DNA of 64,000 bases from Chryseobacterium sp. OV279 (GCF_900128945.1 NZ_FQUD01000002.1:586371-650370); one strand, 5' to 3'; shown: positions 33,987-43,263, numbered from the stretch's first letter. Numbers and translations are program-made. The notes: generated by a model from the letters alone, not told the origin.

Positions 33987-36353
33987 ATGCGAAGAAATCT
34001 CCTGTTTTTTTTATTTTTTTTAGTCACCTCGACTTTTTCATATTCACAAACTGGCAAGCCCAGGATACCTCACAAAGAAAATATTCCCACAACAAATAAG
34101 GCTGGAGCTTTTATTGACGTTAATGTTCCTCCGTATCCGGAATCCGCATATTCCATTACACAGCTGGTAAAGGATGTCCTGATCTCTTCGGGAACCAATA
34201 CATGTGTGACTCCCAGTGTAACTAATGTAAAGATAACCCCTAACCATGCAGTAAGCGATGCTGACAGATCATGGGGCTATTTCCATAAAGGAACGACCAA
34301 TTTCCCTTTTAAAGATGGGATCGTATTGTCTACCGGGATAGCCAGAAGAACAGGGAATGGCCCTGAAGGAAACTTAGGTAATGATAACGGGGGCGGAACA
34401 GATTCAGACCTTGCCCAGGTAATCGGAGGTACGGGAACACTTGCTGATGCTGTTCTTCTTGAGTTTGACTTTGTCCCTACGACTTCTCAGATTAAATTTA
34501 ATTATATATTAGCCTCTGAAGAATATTACGGAGGATTCCCGTGTGATTATGCCGATGCTTTTGCGATCCTGCTTAGGCCTACATCGGGAGGACCTTATCA
34601 AAATATGGCTATACTTCCCGGTGGTGCCGGACCTGTAAGTGTAACGAATATTCACCCGGCGATAGCAGGAGGATGTGCAGCTGTTAACGAGCAGTATTTC
34701 GGAGGATACAATACCACCAATATTGAAACCAATTTTGAAGGAAGAACTGTTCCTCTTACGGCTACAGCTACTGTAGTGGCCGGTCAGGAATATCACTTTA
34801 AGATGGTCATTGCAGATTATACCCCTTATTCTTTTCCGGATCACGTGTATGACTCTGCTGTGTTTCTGGAAGGCGGATCATTCAACATTGGCGTAGAGCT
34901 TTTAGATCCGAGCGGTGCTACTTTACCGTCAGATATCAATGTCTGTGATAATGTACCACAGGTGATCACAGCTTCAGTAAGCGATCCTAATTTATTATAC
35001 AAATGGTTCCTGAATGGAGTGGCTATCCCGGGTGCTACCACAAACACTGTGACAGCCGTACAACCCGGAACCTACACGATTGAAGTAAGTGTTCCAGGAA
35101 ATCCTTGTCCCGGAAAAGCAAGTATAGAAATCCACGGAGGAATGACTCCGCAGGCTCAGGATGCTACATTGCTGCTTTGTGCTACGCCGGATATCACTAC
35201 TTTCGACCTTACGAATGCAATGCCATCCATCAGCCCCACACCGGGAGCTGTATTTAAATTCTATGTCAACCAGGCAGACGCAATTGCTCAAAATACCAAC
35301 AACATCCAGAATATTTTAAATTATAATGGTACAGACGGACAGATCCTATACACCGTAGTTTCAAACGGAGGTTTCTGCAGCAAGCTCATAGAATTAAAAT
35401 TGCTTAAAGAGACGACCCCTGTAGCGGGTGTAAAATCTTCCAGAATAAAGGTATGTCCGGGAGAATCCGTGACGCTGACTGCTGAAGGAGGAGTGACCTA
35501 TCAATGGGTTAACTTCCCGGGCACGGGTAATACACAGACGGTAACCCTGCATCAGACTACGACATTCACCGTTTATGCAGTGGGAGCAAAAGGATGCCGT
35601 TCATTGAACCCTGCTACCATAAGAGTTGAGGTGACACCGGAAATCACTTCTCCTCTGAAAGATGTGGAAATGTGTCTGGGCGACCGTGTGGTTTTAGATG
35701 CCGGTGCAGGACCTAATTATAAGTATTTATGGAGTACGGGAGCATCCACACAGACTATTACGGTAGACAGCTGGGGTGTTTATACGGTAGAAGTAGATAA
35801 CGGATTCTGTAAAAAAATATTCACGGCGAAAGTGGGAGGGGCAGCCACTCCATTTGTAACCGCCATAAATTATGAAAGTGCTAAAATGACAGTGACTATT
35901 ATCGCAGAAAACCCTGTGATGAACAATACGCCAAGCACCTTAGAGTATTCTATAAACAATGGAATCACATGGCAGGATTCTAATATTTTCACCAACCTTT
36001 TAGACAATACAAATTATACGGTACAAGTAAGAAGGGTAGGGACTCATTGTATAGGAACATTTGATTTCTATACCCTGCAGATCAATAATATCATTACCCC
36101 TAATGACGATGGCGTAAATGATGTACTGGATCTTAAAGAACTTATTGGATTCAAAAACTTCACAGGATCAGTCTTTGACAGATACGGAGTGGAAATGTTC
36201 AGGTTCTCCAAAGAAAAACCGGTATGGGACGGAACCGTAGGAGGGAAGAAGCTCTCTACGGCTACATACTGGTACAAATTTAATTTTGAATATCCTAAGT
36301 CTAAAGTTCAGATGAACTGGTCCGGATGGATCATGCTTAAGAACAGAGAATAA
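33987..36353 (+). CDS. Choice-of-anchor L protein with T9SS type B sorting domain, paralog 3
   Basis: 788 residues, the same length as paralog 1. The signal peptide ends near 22 (STFSYSQ). The choice-of-anchor L domain spans about 40-315 (AGAFIDVNVPPYPESAYSITQL, GYFHKGTTNFPF, LEFDFVPTTSQIKFNYILASEEY, YHFKMVIADY). One Ig-like module has VCPGESVTLTAEGGVTYQW and another carries a LWSTGASTQTI strand. A type B C-terminal domain (ITPNDDGVNDVLDL ... WIMLKNRE) ends the protein. The three paralogs are tandem but separately promoted and terminated, so they may be expressed independently. Confidence 0.88.
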   Translation: MRRNLLFFLFFLVTSTFSYSQTGKPRIPHKENIPTTNKAGAFIDVNVPPYPESAYSITQLVKDVLISSGTNTCVTPSVTNVKITPNHAVSDADRSWGYFHKGTTNFPFKDGIVLSTGIARRTGNGPEGNLGNDNGGGTDSDLAQVIGGTGTLADAVLLEFDFVPTTSQIKFNYILASEEYYGGFPCDYADAFAILLRPTSGGPYQNMAILPGGAGPVSVTNIHPAIAGGCAAVNEQYFGGYNTTNIETNFEGRTVPLTATATVVAGQEYHFKMVIADYTPYSFPDHVYDSAVFLEGGSFNIGVELLDPSGATLPSDINVCDNVPQVITASVSDPNLLYKWFLNGVAIPGATTNTVTAVQPGTYTIEVSVPGNPCPGKASIEIHGGMTPQAQDATLLLCATPDITTFDLTNAMPSISPTPGAVFKFYVNQADAIAQNTNNIQNILNYNGTDGQILYTVVSNGGFCSKLIELKLLKETTPVAGVKSSRIKVCPGESVTLTAEGGVTYQWVNFPGTGNTQTVTLHQTTTFTVYAVGAKGCRSLNPATIRVEVTPEITSPLKDVEMCLGDRVVLDAGAGPNYKYLWSTGASTQTITVDSWGVYTVEVDNGFCKKIFTAKVGGAATPFVTAINYESAKMTVTIIAENPVMNNTPSTLEYSINNGITWQDSNIFTNLLDNTNYTVQVRRVGTHCIGTFDFYTLQINNIITPNDDGVNDVLDLKELIGFKNFTGSVFDRYGVEMFRFSKEKPVWDGTVGGKKLSTATYWYKFNFEYPKSKVQMNWSGWIMLKNRE

Positions 36354-36369
36354 AAGATAAAGCATACAG

Positions 36370-36404
36370 AAAAAGCCTTTCAAGAGAACTTGAAAGGCTT
36401 TTTT
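36370..36404. terminator. Bidirectional Rho-independent terminator
   Basis: 15-bp stem AAAAAGCCTTTCAAG/CTTGAAAGGCTTTTT with an AGAA loop. T-rich on both strands, between converging genes. Confidence 0.9.
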
Positions 36405-36421
36405 GTTTTTTAAAACAGACT

Positions 36422-37192
36422 TTACTGATTTTGTTTCCAGAGATTGGTAAAGCCGATAAAATCCAGAACGCTGAGCTCTTCCGCTCTTTTGTCCAGGAAT
36501 TCATGGGTTTTTAAAGCCTCAGGAATGTTCAGTATTTTAAGGGAATTTGAAAGTTTTTTTCTTCTCTGATTAAATCCTGCTTTCACGATTTGTTTAAAAA
36601 GAACCTCGTTCCCTGCCAATCCTTCTTTAGGATTTCTGGTAATCCTGATGACCCCTGATTTTACTTTCGGAGGCGGATTGAACACATTCTCATGTACAGT
36701 GAACAGGTAGGTCACATCGTAATACGCCTGAATAAGGACAGACAGAATACCGTAATCTTTAGTTCTCGGTACTGCGGCTGTTCTTTCTGCGACTTCTTTC
36801 TGGAACATGCCTACCATTTCAGGAACCTGTCCGTAATAATCAATGATTTTAAACAGGATCTGTGAAGAAATGTTGTACGGGAAATTACCAATGATCGCGA
36901 TCTGCTCTCCATTGATAAAATTAAAGTCCTGTTTCAGAAAATCTCCTACAAAAGTATTTTCTGTGATCTTTGAATAGTTCTTTTTAAGGTATTCAATAGA
37001 TTCTGTATCAATCTCGGCAAGGTAGATGGTCTGATCCTTTTCGAGCAGATATTTGGTAAGGACTCCCATTCCGGGACCAACTTCCATGACGTTTTTATAG
37101 TCTTCAAAACTAAGACCTTCCACGATTTTTCTCGCGATATTTTCATCTGTCAGAAAGTGCTGTCCAAGATGTTTTTTTGCTTTTACACTCAA
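36422..37192 (-). CDS. rsmA: 16S rRNA (adenine1518-N6/adenine1519-N6)-dimethyltransferase
   Basis: 256 residues. The start is TTG at 37192, three codons after an in-frame TAA; the N-terminus SVKAKKHLGQHFLTD is the family's usual one. The SAM-binding motif I is EVGPGMGVLTKYL at 37-49 and the catalytic motif IV is GNFPYNISS at 102-110 (NFPY in place of NLPY, a known variant). The C-terminal helical domain reads FNQRRKKLSNSLK. RsmA/KsgA dimethylates two adenines in helix 45 late in 30S assembly. It diverges from ftsX over a 91-base gap. Confidence 0.95.
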   Translation of the reverse strand: MSVKAKKHLGQHFLTDENIARKIVEGLSFEDYKNVMEVGPGMGVLTKYLLEKDQTIYLAEIDTESIEYLKKNYSKITENTFVGDFLKQDFNFINGEQIAIIGNFPYNISSQILFKIIDYYGQVPEMVGMFQKEVAERTAAVPRTKDYGILSVLIQAYYDVTYLFTVHENVFNPPPKVKSGVIRITRNPKEGLAGNEVLFKQIVKAGFNQRRKKLSNSLKILNIPEALKTHEFLDKRAEELSVLDFIGFTNLWKQNQ

Positions 37193-37283
37193 AGTTTTTT
37201 ATGATTTTATTAACATTGATTTTCTCAATTTCGTCCCAAATTTCGGAAGTTTTTTTCTAATTTAGCCAAAAATTTTAATATTA

Positions 37284-38183
37284 ATGGCTAAATCTGTAGA
37301 TGAGTTTAATAAGAAAAGGCTTCGGTCCAGCAATATTACAGTAGTAATAAGTATTGCCTTAGTGTTATTTTTGTTAGGATTAATGGGGCTTATTTTAATT
37401 AATGCCCAGAAATATTCTGACTATATCAAAGAACAGTTGGTAGTAAATGCTTATTTTGATGAAAACTATGATGCGAAAGATTCTGTAAAAATTGCAAAAC
37501 TGGAGGAAGAAACTTTTAAAAAGGTACAGACGTTAGCTCCTGTAAAAAAAGCGACCTACATCTCAAGGGATATGGCGGCAAAAGAAGCCAAGAAAACCAT
37601 GGGGATAGACAGCGATGCGCTTTTTGAAGAAAATATTTTCCCTTCATCCATTGAAGTGGCATTAAAGCCTGAATACGTAGACCCTGCAAAAATAGACGGT
37701 GCGATTAAAATAATCAAATCTGTTCCGGGTATCGTGGATGTGAAAAATGACAGTACGCTGATGGTGGATGTTTACAACAACCTGAGCAGGATTTTAAAGT
37801 GGATCTTAGGATTCTCCGTTCTTTTCCTGATCCTGGCTGTGGTATTGATTAACAACTCTATCAGGCTGAAAATTTTCTCTAAAAGATTTATCATCAAAAC
37901 CATGCAGCTCGTTGGGGCAAAAAGAAGGTTTATTCTTAAGCCGTTTATCATCGAAGCTGTCATTTTAGGTGCTATCGGTTCTACGATTGGACTTCTGGCG
38001 CTTGGTGGAGTATGGTATTATTTCACAAGTCAGATTGGTTCGGCTTTCGTACAGGACAATAATCAGTACTTCTGGTTAGTTGTTTTAGTACTTGGAGTAG
38101 GGGTGTTTATTTCTGTCCTAAGTACCATTTTCGCTACATGGAGATTCTTAAAATCAAACGTTGACGATCTATATTACTCTTAA
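37284..38183 (+). CDS. ftsX: Cell division protein FtsX (permease-like)
   Basis: 299 residues. One N-terminal membrane helix (about 20-42), a periplasmic domain (about 45-160, KQLVVNAYFDENYDAKDS, KKATYISRDMAAKEAKK), then three helices at about 170-195, 222-248 and 264-290. This is the FtsX arrangement. FtsX works with the ATPase FtsE to activate peptidoglycan hydrolases at the septum. No ftsE lies in the window; in Bacteroidetes the two are often apart. It heads a compact plus-strand cluster: the DUF3098 gene starts 2 bases after its stop. Confidence 0.92.
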   Translation: MAKSVDEFNKKRLRSSNITVVISIALVLFLLGLMGLILINAQKYSDYIKEQLVVNAYFDENYDAKDSVKIAKLEEETFKKVQTLAPVKKATYISRDMAAKEAKKTMGIDSDALFEENIFPSSIEVALKPEYVDPAKIDGAIKIIKSVPGIVDVKNDSTLMVDVYNNLSRILKWILGFSVLFLILAVVLINNSIRLKIFSKRFIIKTMQLVGAKRRFILKPFIIEAVILGAIGSTIGLLALGGVWYYFTSQIGSAFVQDNNQYFWLVVLVLGVGVFISVLSTIFATWRFLKSNVDDLYYS

Positions 38184-38185
38184 TA

Positions 38186-38482
38186 ATGAGCAAAAAAACA
38201 AATAAACTGGCCGCTTCAGAGTTTGGCAAAGAAACCGAAGTTCCACAGGAAAGTACCTTTTACTTCGGGCAGCAGAACTTCAAGTGGATGCTGATAGGTC
38301 TGGCATTTATCGTAGTGGGATTCCTGCTGATGATGGGGCCTGATGCTAACACCGTAGATGGTAAATTTGATCCCAATTCATGGAATGACGATATTTTTTC
38401 CATTCGCAGGATCAGAATTGCACCACTGTTCATAGTGATAGGCTTCGTCATAGAAGTGTACGCTATTTTAAAAAGAAAATAA
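38186..38482 (+). CDS. DUF3098 family membrane protein
   Basis: 98 residues. A polar N-terminus is followed by two membrane helices at about 32-50 (FKWMLIGLAFIVVGFLLMM) and 75-94 (IAPLFIVIGFVIEVYAIL). These flank a loop with GPDANTVDGKFDPNSWNDDIFSIRR, in which DP--WN--IFS-RR is characteristic of DUF3098. The role is unknown. Its regular position between ftsX and uppP in flavobacteria suggests an envelope or division function, an inference from gene order. It starts 2 bases after ftsX. Confidence 0.88.
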   Translation: MSKKTNKLAASEFGKETEVPQESTFYFGQQNFKWMLIGLAFIVVGFLLMMGPDANTVDGKFDPNSWNDDIFSIRRIRIAPLFIVIGFVIEVYAILKRK

Positions 38483-38500
38483 ATACAAACTTTATTTAAG

Positions 38501-38552
38501 GATTAAGAGATTAAGGAATTCGGAAACATCTGAATTTCAAAATCTCTTAATC
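38501..38552. repeat. Perfect 12-bp inverted repeat between DUF3098 and uppP genes
   Basis: GATTAAGAGATT (38501-38512) and AATCTCTTAATC (38541-38552) with a 28-base spacer; TTTTAATTTTT follows. It could be a weak terminator, a leader hairpin for uppP, or another member of the word-like repeats. Confidence 0.6.
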
Positions 38553-38571
38553 TTTTAATTTTTACAATATT

Positions 38572-39390
38572 ATGGATTTAATCAAAGCGATTATTATTGC
38601 TATTATTGAAGGACTTACCGAGTATCTTCCAATTTCTTCTACAGCACACATGGGATTTACGGCCAACCTTTTGGGCCTGCAGGACGATGAATTTCTGAAA
38701 ATGTTTCAGGTTTCCATTCAGTTTGGAGCTATTTTGTCTGTAGTGGTGGCGTACTGGAAGAAGTTCTTTGATCTGAAAAATATCCAGTTCTATTATAAAC
38801 TTGCCTTTGCTGTGGTTCCTGCATTGGTGTTGGGGTACTTATTTGATGATAAAATTGAAGCTGTTCTTGGAAACCAGATCGCTATTTCTTCAGTACTCGT
38901 ACTGGGAGGTGTCGTTCTTCTTTTTGTTGACAAATGGTTTAAAAACCCTAGAATTGATGATGAAAAAGGCATTACGATAAGAAGTGCCATTACCATCGGC
39001 TTCTGGCAGTGTCTTGCGATGATGCCGGGAACCAGCCGTAGTGCAGCTTCTATTATCGGAGGAATGTCACAGGGACTTACCAGAAAGGCTGCCGCAGAAT
39101 TCTCTTTCTTTTTAGCAGTTCCCACGATGCTGGCGGTGACGGTGTATTCCGTTTTCCTGAAAACATGGGGTAAAGAAACGGCGCATCCTCAGAAAGGATA
39201 TGAAATGATCATGGCCTCTCAGGATCACATCATGATCTTTGTGGTTGGAAATATTGTCGCATTTATTGTGGCATTGATCGCTATTAAAGCATTCATCGGG
39301 GTGCTGAACAAATATGGTTTCAAGCCTTGGGGTTGGTACCGTATTTTCGTAGGGATTGCCCTGTTGATTTATTTCTATTTCTTTAAGTAA
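38572..39390 (+). CDS. uppP: Undecaprenyl-diphosphatase
   Basis: 272 residues, with about eight membrane helices. Both BacA/UppP active-site motifs are present: EGLTEYLPISSTAH at 13-26 and PGTSRSAASIIGG at about 152-164. The enzyme dephosphorylates undecaprenyl pyrophosphate at the inner membrane to recycle the lipid carrier for peptidoglycan and other surface polymers. It stands 89 bases after the DUF3098 gene with an inverted repeat in the gap, and a lipoprotein gene starts 4 bases after its stop. Confidence 0.95.
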   Translation: MDLIKAIIIAIIEGLTEYLPISSTAHMGFTANLLGLQDDEFLKMFQVSIQFGAILSVVVAYWKKFFDLKNIQFYYKLAFAVVPALVLGYLFDDKIEAVLGNQIAISSVLVLGGVVLLFVDKWFKNPRIDDEKGITIRSAITIGFWQCLAMMPGTSRSAASIIGGMSQGLTRKAAAEFSFFLAVPTMLAVTVYSVFLKTWGKETAHPQKGYEMIMASQDHIMIFVVGNIVAFIVALIAIKAFIGVLNKYGFKPWGWYRIFVGIALLIYFYFFK

Positions 39391-39394
39391 GAGT

Positions 39395-39847
39395 ATGAAA
39401 AATAATATTCTAAAAATACTGGCTTTTTCCGGATTAATCGTTTCCTGCGCTCCTGCACATACGCTTTTCGTGAAAAATAATACGAAAGAAAGAATAGAGT
39501 TTGTAGTAGAGCTTAAAGAGAAGAATACTACAGCCCAGGATTTAATGATCTGTAAAGAGCTTGTTCCAGACGAAGAACTGGATCACAAAGCTTTTATGGA
39601 GTATTCCAAGGAGGGAAAATGTTACAGTCAGAAAATTACAGCAATTAACAAGACCAGCTATAAATTTAATTTGCCGGAAAATTATACCGTAAATATTGTT
39701 CCGAATAGTTCTGTATATCCTTTTCACAACATCTACTACTTCATCGGAGATAAAAAATGCTTTGTGAATGTAGAAAACGGTCCCGACTGCAAACAGAGGG
39801 TCAATAAGCTCCCCAGCTTAGTAAGTATCACCGAAATTACAGAATAA
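39395..39847 (+). CDS. Small lipoprotein of unknown function
   Basis: 150 residues. The lipoprotein signal is ILAFSGLIVSC with the cysteine at 18. The mature part is beta-rich with several cysteines (MICKELVPDEE, GKCYSQ, DKKCFVN, GPDCKQ) that could form disulfides. I do not recognise a family. It starts 4 bases after uppP, and its stop overlaps the truB start (TAATG), so it is translated as part of the operon. An envelope role is inferred only from signal and context. Confidence 0.75.
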   Translation: MKNNILKILAFSGLIVSCAPAHTLFVKNNTKERIEFVVELKEKNTTAQDLMICKELVPDEELDHKAFMEYSKEGKCYSQKITAINKTSYKFNLPENYTVNIVPNSSVYPFHNIYYFIGDKKCFVNVENGPDCKQRVNKLPSLVSITEITE

Positions 39848-40545
39848 TGACAGCTGAAGAACTGCAATCAGGATATGTGTTTTTATTGGACAAACCTTTG
39901 GACTGGACTTCTTTCCAGGCTGTCAATAAAATGAAATATAAGCTCAAAAGAGAGTTTAATCTTCCCAAGAAATTTAAAATAGGCCACGCCGGAACGTTAG
40001 ATCCAAGAGCAACGGGACTTCTCATTGTCTGCTGTGGAAAATTCACCAAGAAAATTCCTGAGATTCAGGATGCTCCCAAAGAATACTGGACCGAGATCAA
40101 AATAGGTGTTCAGACAGAATCCTATGATACTGAGAAGCCGGAAATTCTTCAGCAGGATTTTGCCCACATCACACAAGAGCAGATCAATGAAGCACTGGGG
40201 AAATTTGTTGGAGAAATCGAGCAGAAACCTCCTGTGTATTCAGCGATCAAGATAGACGGACAGAGAGCCTACAACCTGGCAAGAGCAGGGGAAGAAGTGG
40301 AAATGAAATCCAGAAAAACTACGATTTTCTATATTAATGATATTAAAATCGACCTTCCTTTGGTCAGCTTTACAGTAGGATGTTCAAAAGGAACCTATAT
40401 CAGAAGTCTGGCTCACGATATCGGGCAGGAACTGAGAGTAGGGGCTTATCTGACCCAGCTCAGACGTACAAAAATCGGAGATTACACCATTGAAAATGCA
40501 ACGGCTGATTTTCTGGAAAACGAATACAGATTTGAAGGCTTATGA
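39847..40545 (+). CDS. truB: tRNA pseudouridine(55) synthase
   Basis: 232 residues. The core motif KIGHAGTLDPRATGLL at 44-59 includes the catalytic Asp52. The N-terminal FLLDKPLDWTSF and the later KPPVYSAIKIDGQRAY and CSKGTYIRSLAHDIG are standard. There is no C-terminal PUA domain, as in short bacterial forms. It modifies U55 in the T-loop of tRNAs. The ATG shares one base with the upstream stop, and its own stop overlaps the next ATG (ATGA), indicating translational coupling. Confidence 0.95.
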   Translation: MTAEELQSGYVFLLDKPLDWTSFQAVNKMKYKLKREFNLPKKFKIGHAGTLDPRATGLLIVCCGKFTKKIPEIQDAPKEYWTEIKIGVQTESYDTEKPEILQQDFAHITQEQINEALGKFVGEIEQKPPVYSAIKIDGQRAYNLARAGEEVEMKSRKTTIFYINDIKIDLPLVSFTVGCSKGTYIRSLAHDIGQELRVGAYLTQLRRTKIGDYTIENATADFLENEYRFEGL

Positions 40546-41120
40546 TAAAAAATTTACTCCTTATTTTAGGGCTCTTATCTTCCGCGATATTTTTTTCGCA
40601 GGAAACAGAGACAAAAAAAGAAAAAATGGGGTTTTATGTGAACCCATCACTGAATGTAGGCCTGAATCTTCAGACTAAAGATAATCAGTTCAGCAATTCA
40701 CAGTATATTGAGCCGAAACGCGTGGGTAAAATAACGTATGGCGTCACAGCCATTGGAGGTTACAATTTTCTTCCTAACTTTGCACTCGGAACCGGATTTA
40801 AATACAGTTTTATAGAAGACAATTATCACCTGGTATATTGGATGATTCAGCCAAAGATCATATTCAGTCCGGGCGACCGTCCTTTTTATATTGATTTAAA
40901 TTACGGAAAGCAGCTTAATCATTCAGCAATTTCAGATTCTGAATTTTGGGGTGCAAGGCTTGGAATCATGGTTTCCTATTCAAAAAGGCTGAGCCAGGAG
41001 GGTGGAATTACGTTTGAAGGACATCAGCTCAACGGGAAATCAAATGGCTTTTTCATTGGCTTAAGCTATGGAATTACCATTTTCAGCAATAAAAATTATA
41101 CAGGTTACGGAGAAGACTAA
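40542..41120 (+). CDS. Probable outer membrane beta-barrel protein
   Basis: 192 residues. The signal peptide ends near 19 ([16 protein letters not shown]). The mature part alternates hydrophobic and polar residues in repeated strands ending in aromatic residues ([65 protein letters not shown]). This is typical of small 8-stranded outer membrane barrels. No specific family is recognised. It overlaps truB by 4 bases and rluF by 1 base, so it is co-translated with the RNA-modification genes though probably unrelated to them in function. Confidence 0.7.
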   Translation: MIKNLLLILGLLSSAIFFSQETETKKEKMGFYVNPSLNVGLNLQTKDNQFSNSQYIEPKRVGKITYGVTAIGGYNFLPNFALGTGFKYSFIEDNYHLVYWMIQPKIIFSPGDRPFYIDLNYGKQLNHSAISDSEFWGARLGIMVSYSKRLSQEGGITFEGHQLNGKSNGFFIGLSYGITIFSNKNYTGYGED

Positions 41121-41842
41121 TGGAAAAAACGCGAATCAATAAATATTTATCAGAAGTAGGCTACTGTTCTAGAAGAGCCGCAGATAAACTTTTGGAAGAA
41201 GGAAGAATTACGATTAATGGAAAGGTTCCTGAGATGGGTACAAAAGTTTCCGATGAAGATGTGGTGGAAGTGGATGGGAAACCTATCCGTGAGCCGCAGG
41301 ATAAGCCTGTTTATATCGCTTTTAATAAACCCGTGGGGATTGTCTGCACCACAGACACCAAACGTGAAAAAAACAATATCGTAGACTATATCAACTATCC
41401 GAAAAGAATTTTCCCGATCGGAAGGCTGGACAAACCGAGTGAAGGTCTGATCCTGCTGACCAGTGACGGCGATATTGTAAACAAAATCCTTAGAGCAAGA
41501 AACAACCACGAAAAAGAATACATCGTACGTCTTGACAAGCCAATGTCTCCGAAATTCCTTGATAAAATGAGGAATGGGGTTCCTATTCTGGATACCGTCA
41601 CTAAAAAATGTGATGTGGAAAGAATCGATGATATGACGTTCCGTATCATCCTCACCCAGGGACTGAACAGACAGATCCGCAGAATGTGCGAATACCTCGG
41701 TTATGAAGTAAAAAAACTGAAACGTATCCGTATCATGAACATCAAATTGGATCTTCCGGTAGGAAAATGGCGTGAACTTACAGAAGAGGAACTTAATTCA
41801 CTTAACAACCTTCTTTCTGACTCTATCAAAACAATTGATTAA
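41120..41842 (+). CDS. rluF: 23S rRNA pseudouridine synthase, RluF/RsuA family
   Basis: 240 residues. An N-terminal S4 RNA-binding domain ([20 protein letters not shown] at 5-24) is followed by the RsuA-type catalytic domain. The motif is [17 protein letters not shown] with Asp104 as nucleophile, then [17 protein letters not shown]. RluF makes pseudouridine 2604 in 23S rRNA; RsuA and RluB/E are close relatives. The [10 protein letters not shown] and [10 protein letters not shown] features make RluF the best guess. Last gene of the ftsX-to-rluF cluster, followed by a terminator. Confidence 0.9.
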   Translation: MEKTRINKYLSEVGYCSRRAADKLLEEGRITINGKVPEMGTKVSDEDVVEVDGKPIREPQDKPVYIAFNKPVGIVCTTDTKREKNNIVDYINYPKRIFPIGRLDKPSEGLILLTSDGDIVNKILRARNNHEKEYIVRLDKPMSPKFLDKMRNGVPILDTVTKKCDVERIDDMTFRIILTQGLNRQIRRMCEYLGYEVKKLKRIRIMNIKLDLPVGKWRELTEEELNSLNNLLSDSIKTID

Positions 41843-41861
41843 GATCATATCATAAATAATA

Positions 41862-41899
41862 AAAAAGTAAGCAGGGATATTTTCCTGCTTATTTTTTTT
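41862..41899 (+). terminator. Rho-independent terminator of the ftsX-rluF cluster
   Basis: TAAGCAGG/CCTGCTTA stem with an 8-base loop, then a TTTTTTTT tract. Confidence 0.85.
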
Positions 41900-41968
41900 C
41901 TGGTAATCTATCTGAAGATGGCAATGGAAAAGATACTTAAAGTGTTATTTTTTAATAAAATTCACACA

Positions 41969-41998
41969 TTGGTGTAATATTTTTAGTTTATTGGTGTA
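41969..41998 (+). promoter_or_regulatory. Possible operator: TTGGTGTA direct repeats two helical turns apart
   Basis: TTGGTGTA at 41969-41976 and 41991-41998, 22 bases start to start. They lie just upstream of the TATATTTA -7-like box at 42006-42013 and the lipoprotein ATG at 42043. Confidence 0.35.
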
Positions 41999-42042
41999 TA
42001 TGTGTTATATTTATACTAATAACCACTAAAAACCTGGAAACC

Positions 42043-43263
42043 ATGAAATTAAAGTTTAATCTACTTTCCCTTGTTATTTTATTAGTATTTTCAAATTGCC
42101 AAAATGATAACCATAATCCGGATCTCCCGCACGATTCTACATTTTACATTGATTACAGAAGCCTGAAAGGATTACCGGATGGAGTAGCGGTCATTGAGCT
42201 GGATCCTGAAGCTCCAAATTTTGGACATATCAGCAGCAAACTTGAATTAGGCGTTGGTGTCCTGCCTCATCATCTTTATTATAATCAGACGGCGAACAAA
42301 TTATACACTACTGCTTTAGGAGGAAGCTATCTATACCAGATAAAAACAGGAAAAGACAAAAACGGACAGCCACAATTAGTGGATGCAACACCTATTGATA
42401 CAGGAGAGAATACGGTAGGCGAAAATTTGTTTTTTACTAATGACGGAAGATATTTTATGACTTTTATGGGAGGAGCAGGAGGACAAAAGGATGGAAGTAT
42501 AGGTGTTTTTAATGCCAATAGTAATCAGCTTATCAAAACTATTAAAGCTCCGATTCAAGACAATCCCAATCAATTTATTATGTACCCGCACGGTATTTCT
42601 GTTAATGAAGAAAAAGGAATAATGATGGTCACCTCAACCATTCACCCGGATCTTACTACCGGAATGGGAAACACCTGTACTTTATTAGATATGAATACCT
42701 ATGAATTAAAAGAGACCTATCTGGTGGCAGACTCGCAAACAGATATGTCCAGTCCTGTCGAGGTTCTGTTACTCCGTGGAAAATTTCCACAGTATGCCCT
42801 TGCAACCACAATGCTGGGCGGTGATATCTGGATCGCTCCATACAATGCGGCAACCAAGAAATATGATGCTTTCAGTAAAATATTTGACGGAAGCACACAG
42901 GGATTAGGCTGGACACTCGAAATGTATATTGATGATAACAGCAAGCTCTATGTAAGTTTTGCAGATCCTGGAAAAGTTTTGGTCTTTGATATAAGTAATC
43001 TTCCTCAACTCAAGCTTTTAAAAACCCTTACGGCAGATAAAGGAGCACATCATATGGTTTTCTTTAAAACCAAAAAAGGAAAAGAAGTTGTAGCCGTACA
43101 AAATAACCTGTTGAATATTCCTAATTTAAATTCCGGCACCATTAGTGTTATTGAAATCGAGACGGGGAAAACGTTAGGGACAGTCGATTTACGCACCAAG
43201 TATGGAATATTGCCTGAATCAATTGAAGGCACGAATGGTCCCGGCAGCTACATGCACCATTAA
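42043..43263 (+). CDS. Beta-propeller lipoprotein, selenium-binding-protein-like
   Basis: 406 residues. The lipoprotein signal has a cysteine at 19 (VILLVFSNCQND). The mature protein reads as a seven-bladed type propeller with repeated strand pairs (NKLYTTALGGSYLYQI, GSIGVFNANSNQLIKTIKA, ILVFDISNLPQLKLLKTL, GTISVIEIETGKTLGTVDL). Segments LPHHLYYN, YPHGISVNEEKGIMMVTS and GAHHMVFFK place histidines at propeller edges, as in SBP56/methanethiol oxidase relatives and in YncE-like proteins. Ligand or enzyme activity is not established. It is preceded by a terminator and direct repeats, so it is its own unit. Converges on the HhH-repeat gene across a word-repeat gap. Confidence 0.65.
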   Translation: MKLKFNLLSLVILLVFSNCQNDNHNPDLPHDSTFYIDYRSLKGLPDGVAVIELDPEAPNFGHISSKLELGVGVLPHHLYYNQTANKLYTTALGGSYLYQIKTGKDKNGQPQLVDATPIDTGENTVGENLFFTNDGRYFMTFMGGAGGQKDGSIGVFNANSNQLIKTIKAPIQDNPNQFIMYPHGISVNEEKGIMMVTSTIHPDLTTGMGNTCTLLDMNTYELKETYLVADSQTDMSSPVEVLLLRGKFPQYALATTMLGGDIWIAPYNAATKKYDAFSKIFDGSTQGLGWTLEMYIDDNSKLYVSFADPGKVLVFDISNLPQLKLLKTLTADKGAHHMVFFKTKKGKEVVAVQNNLLNIPNLNSGTISVIEIETGKTLGTVDLRTKYGILPESIEGTNGPGSYMHH

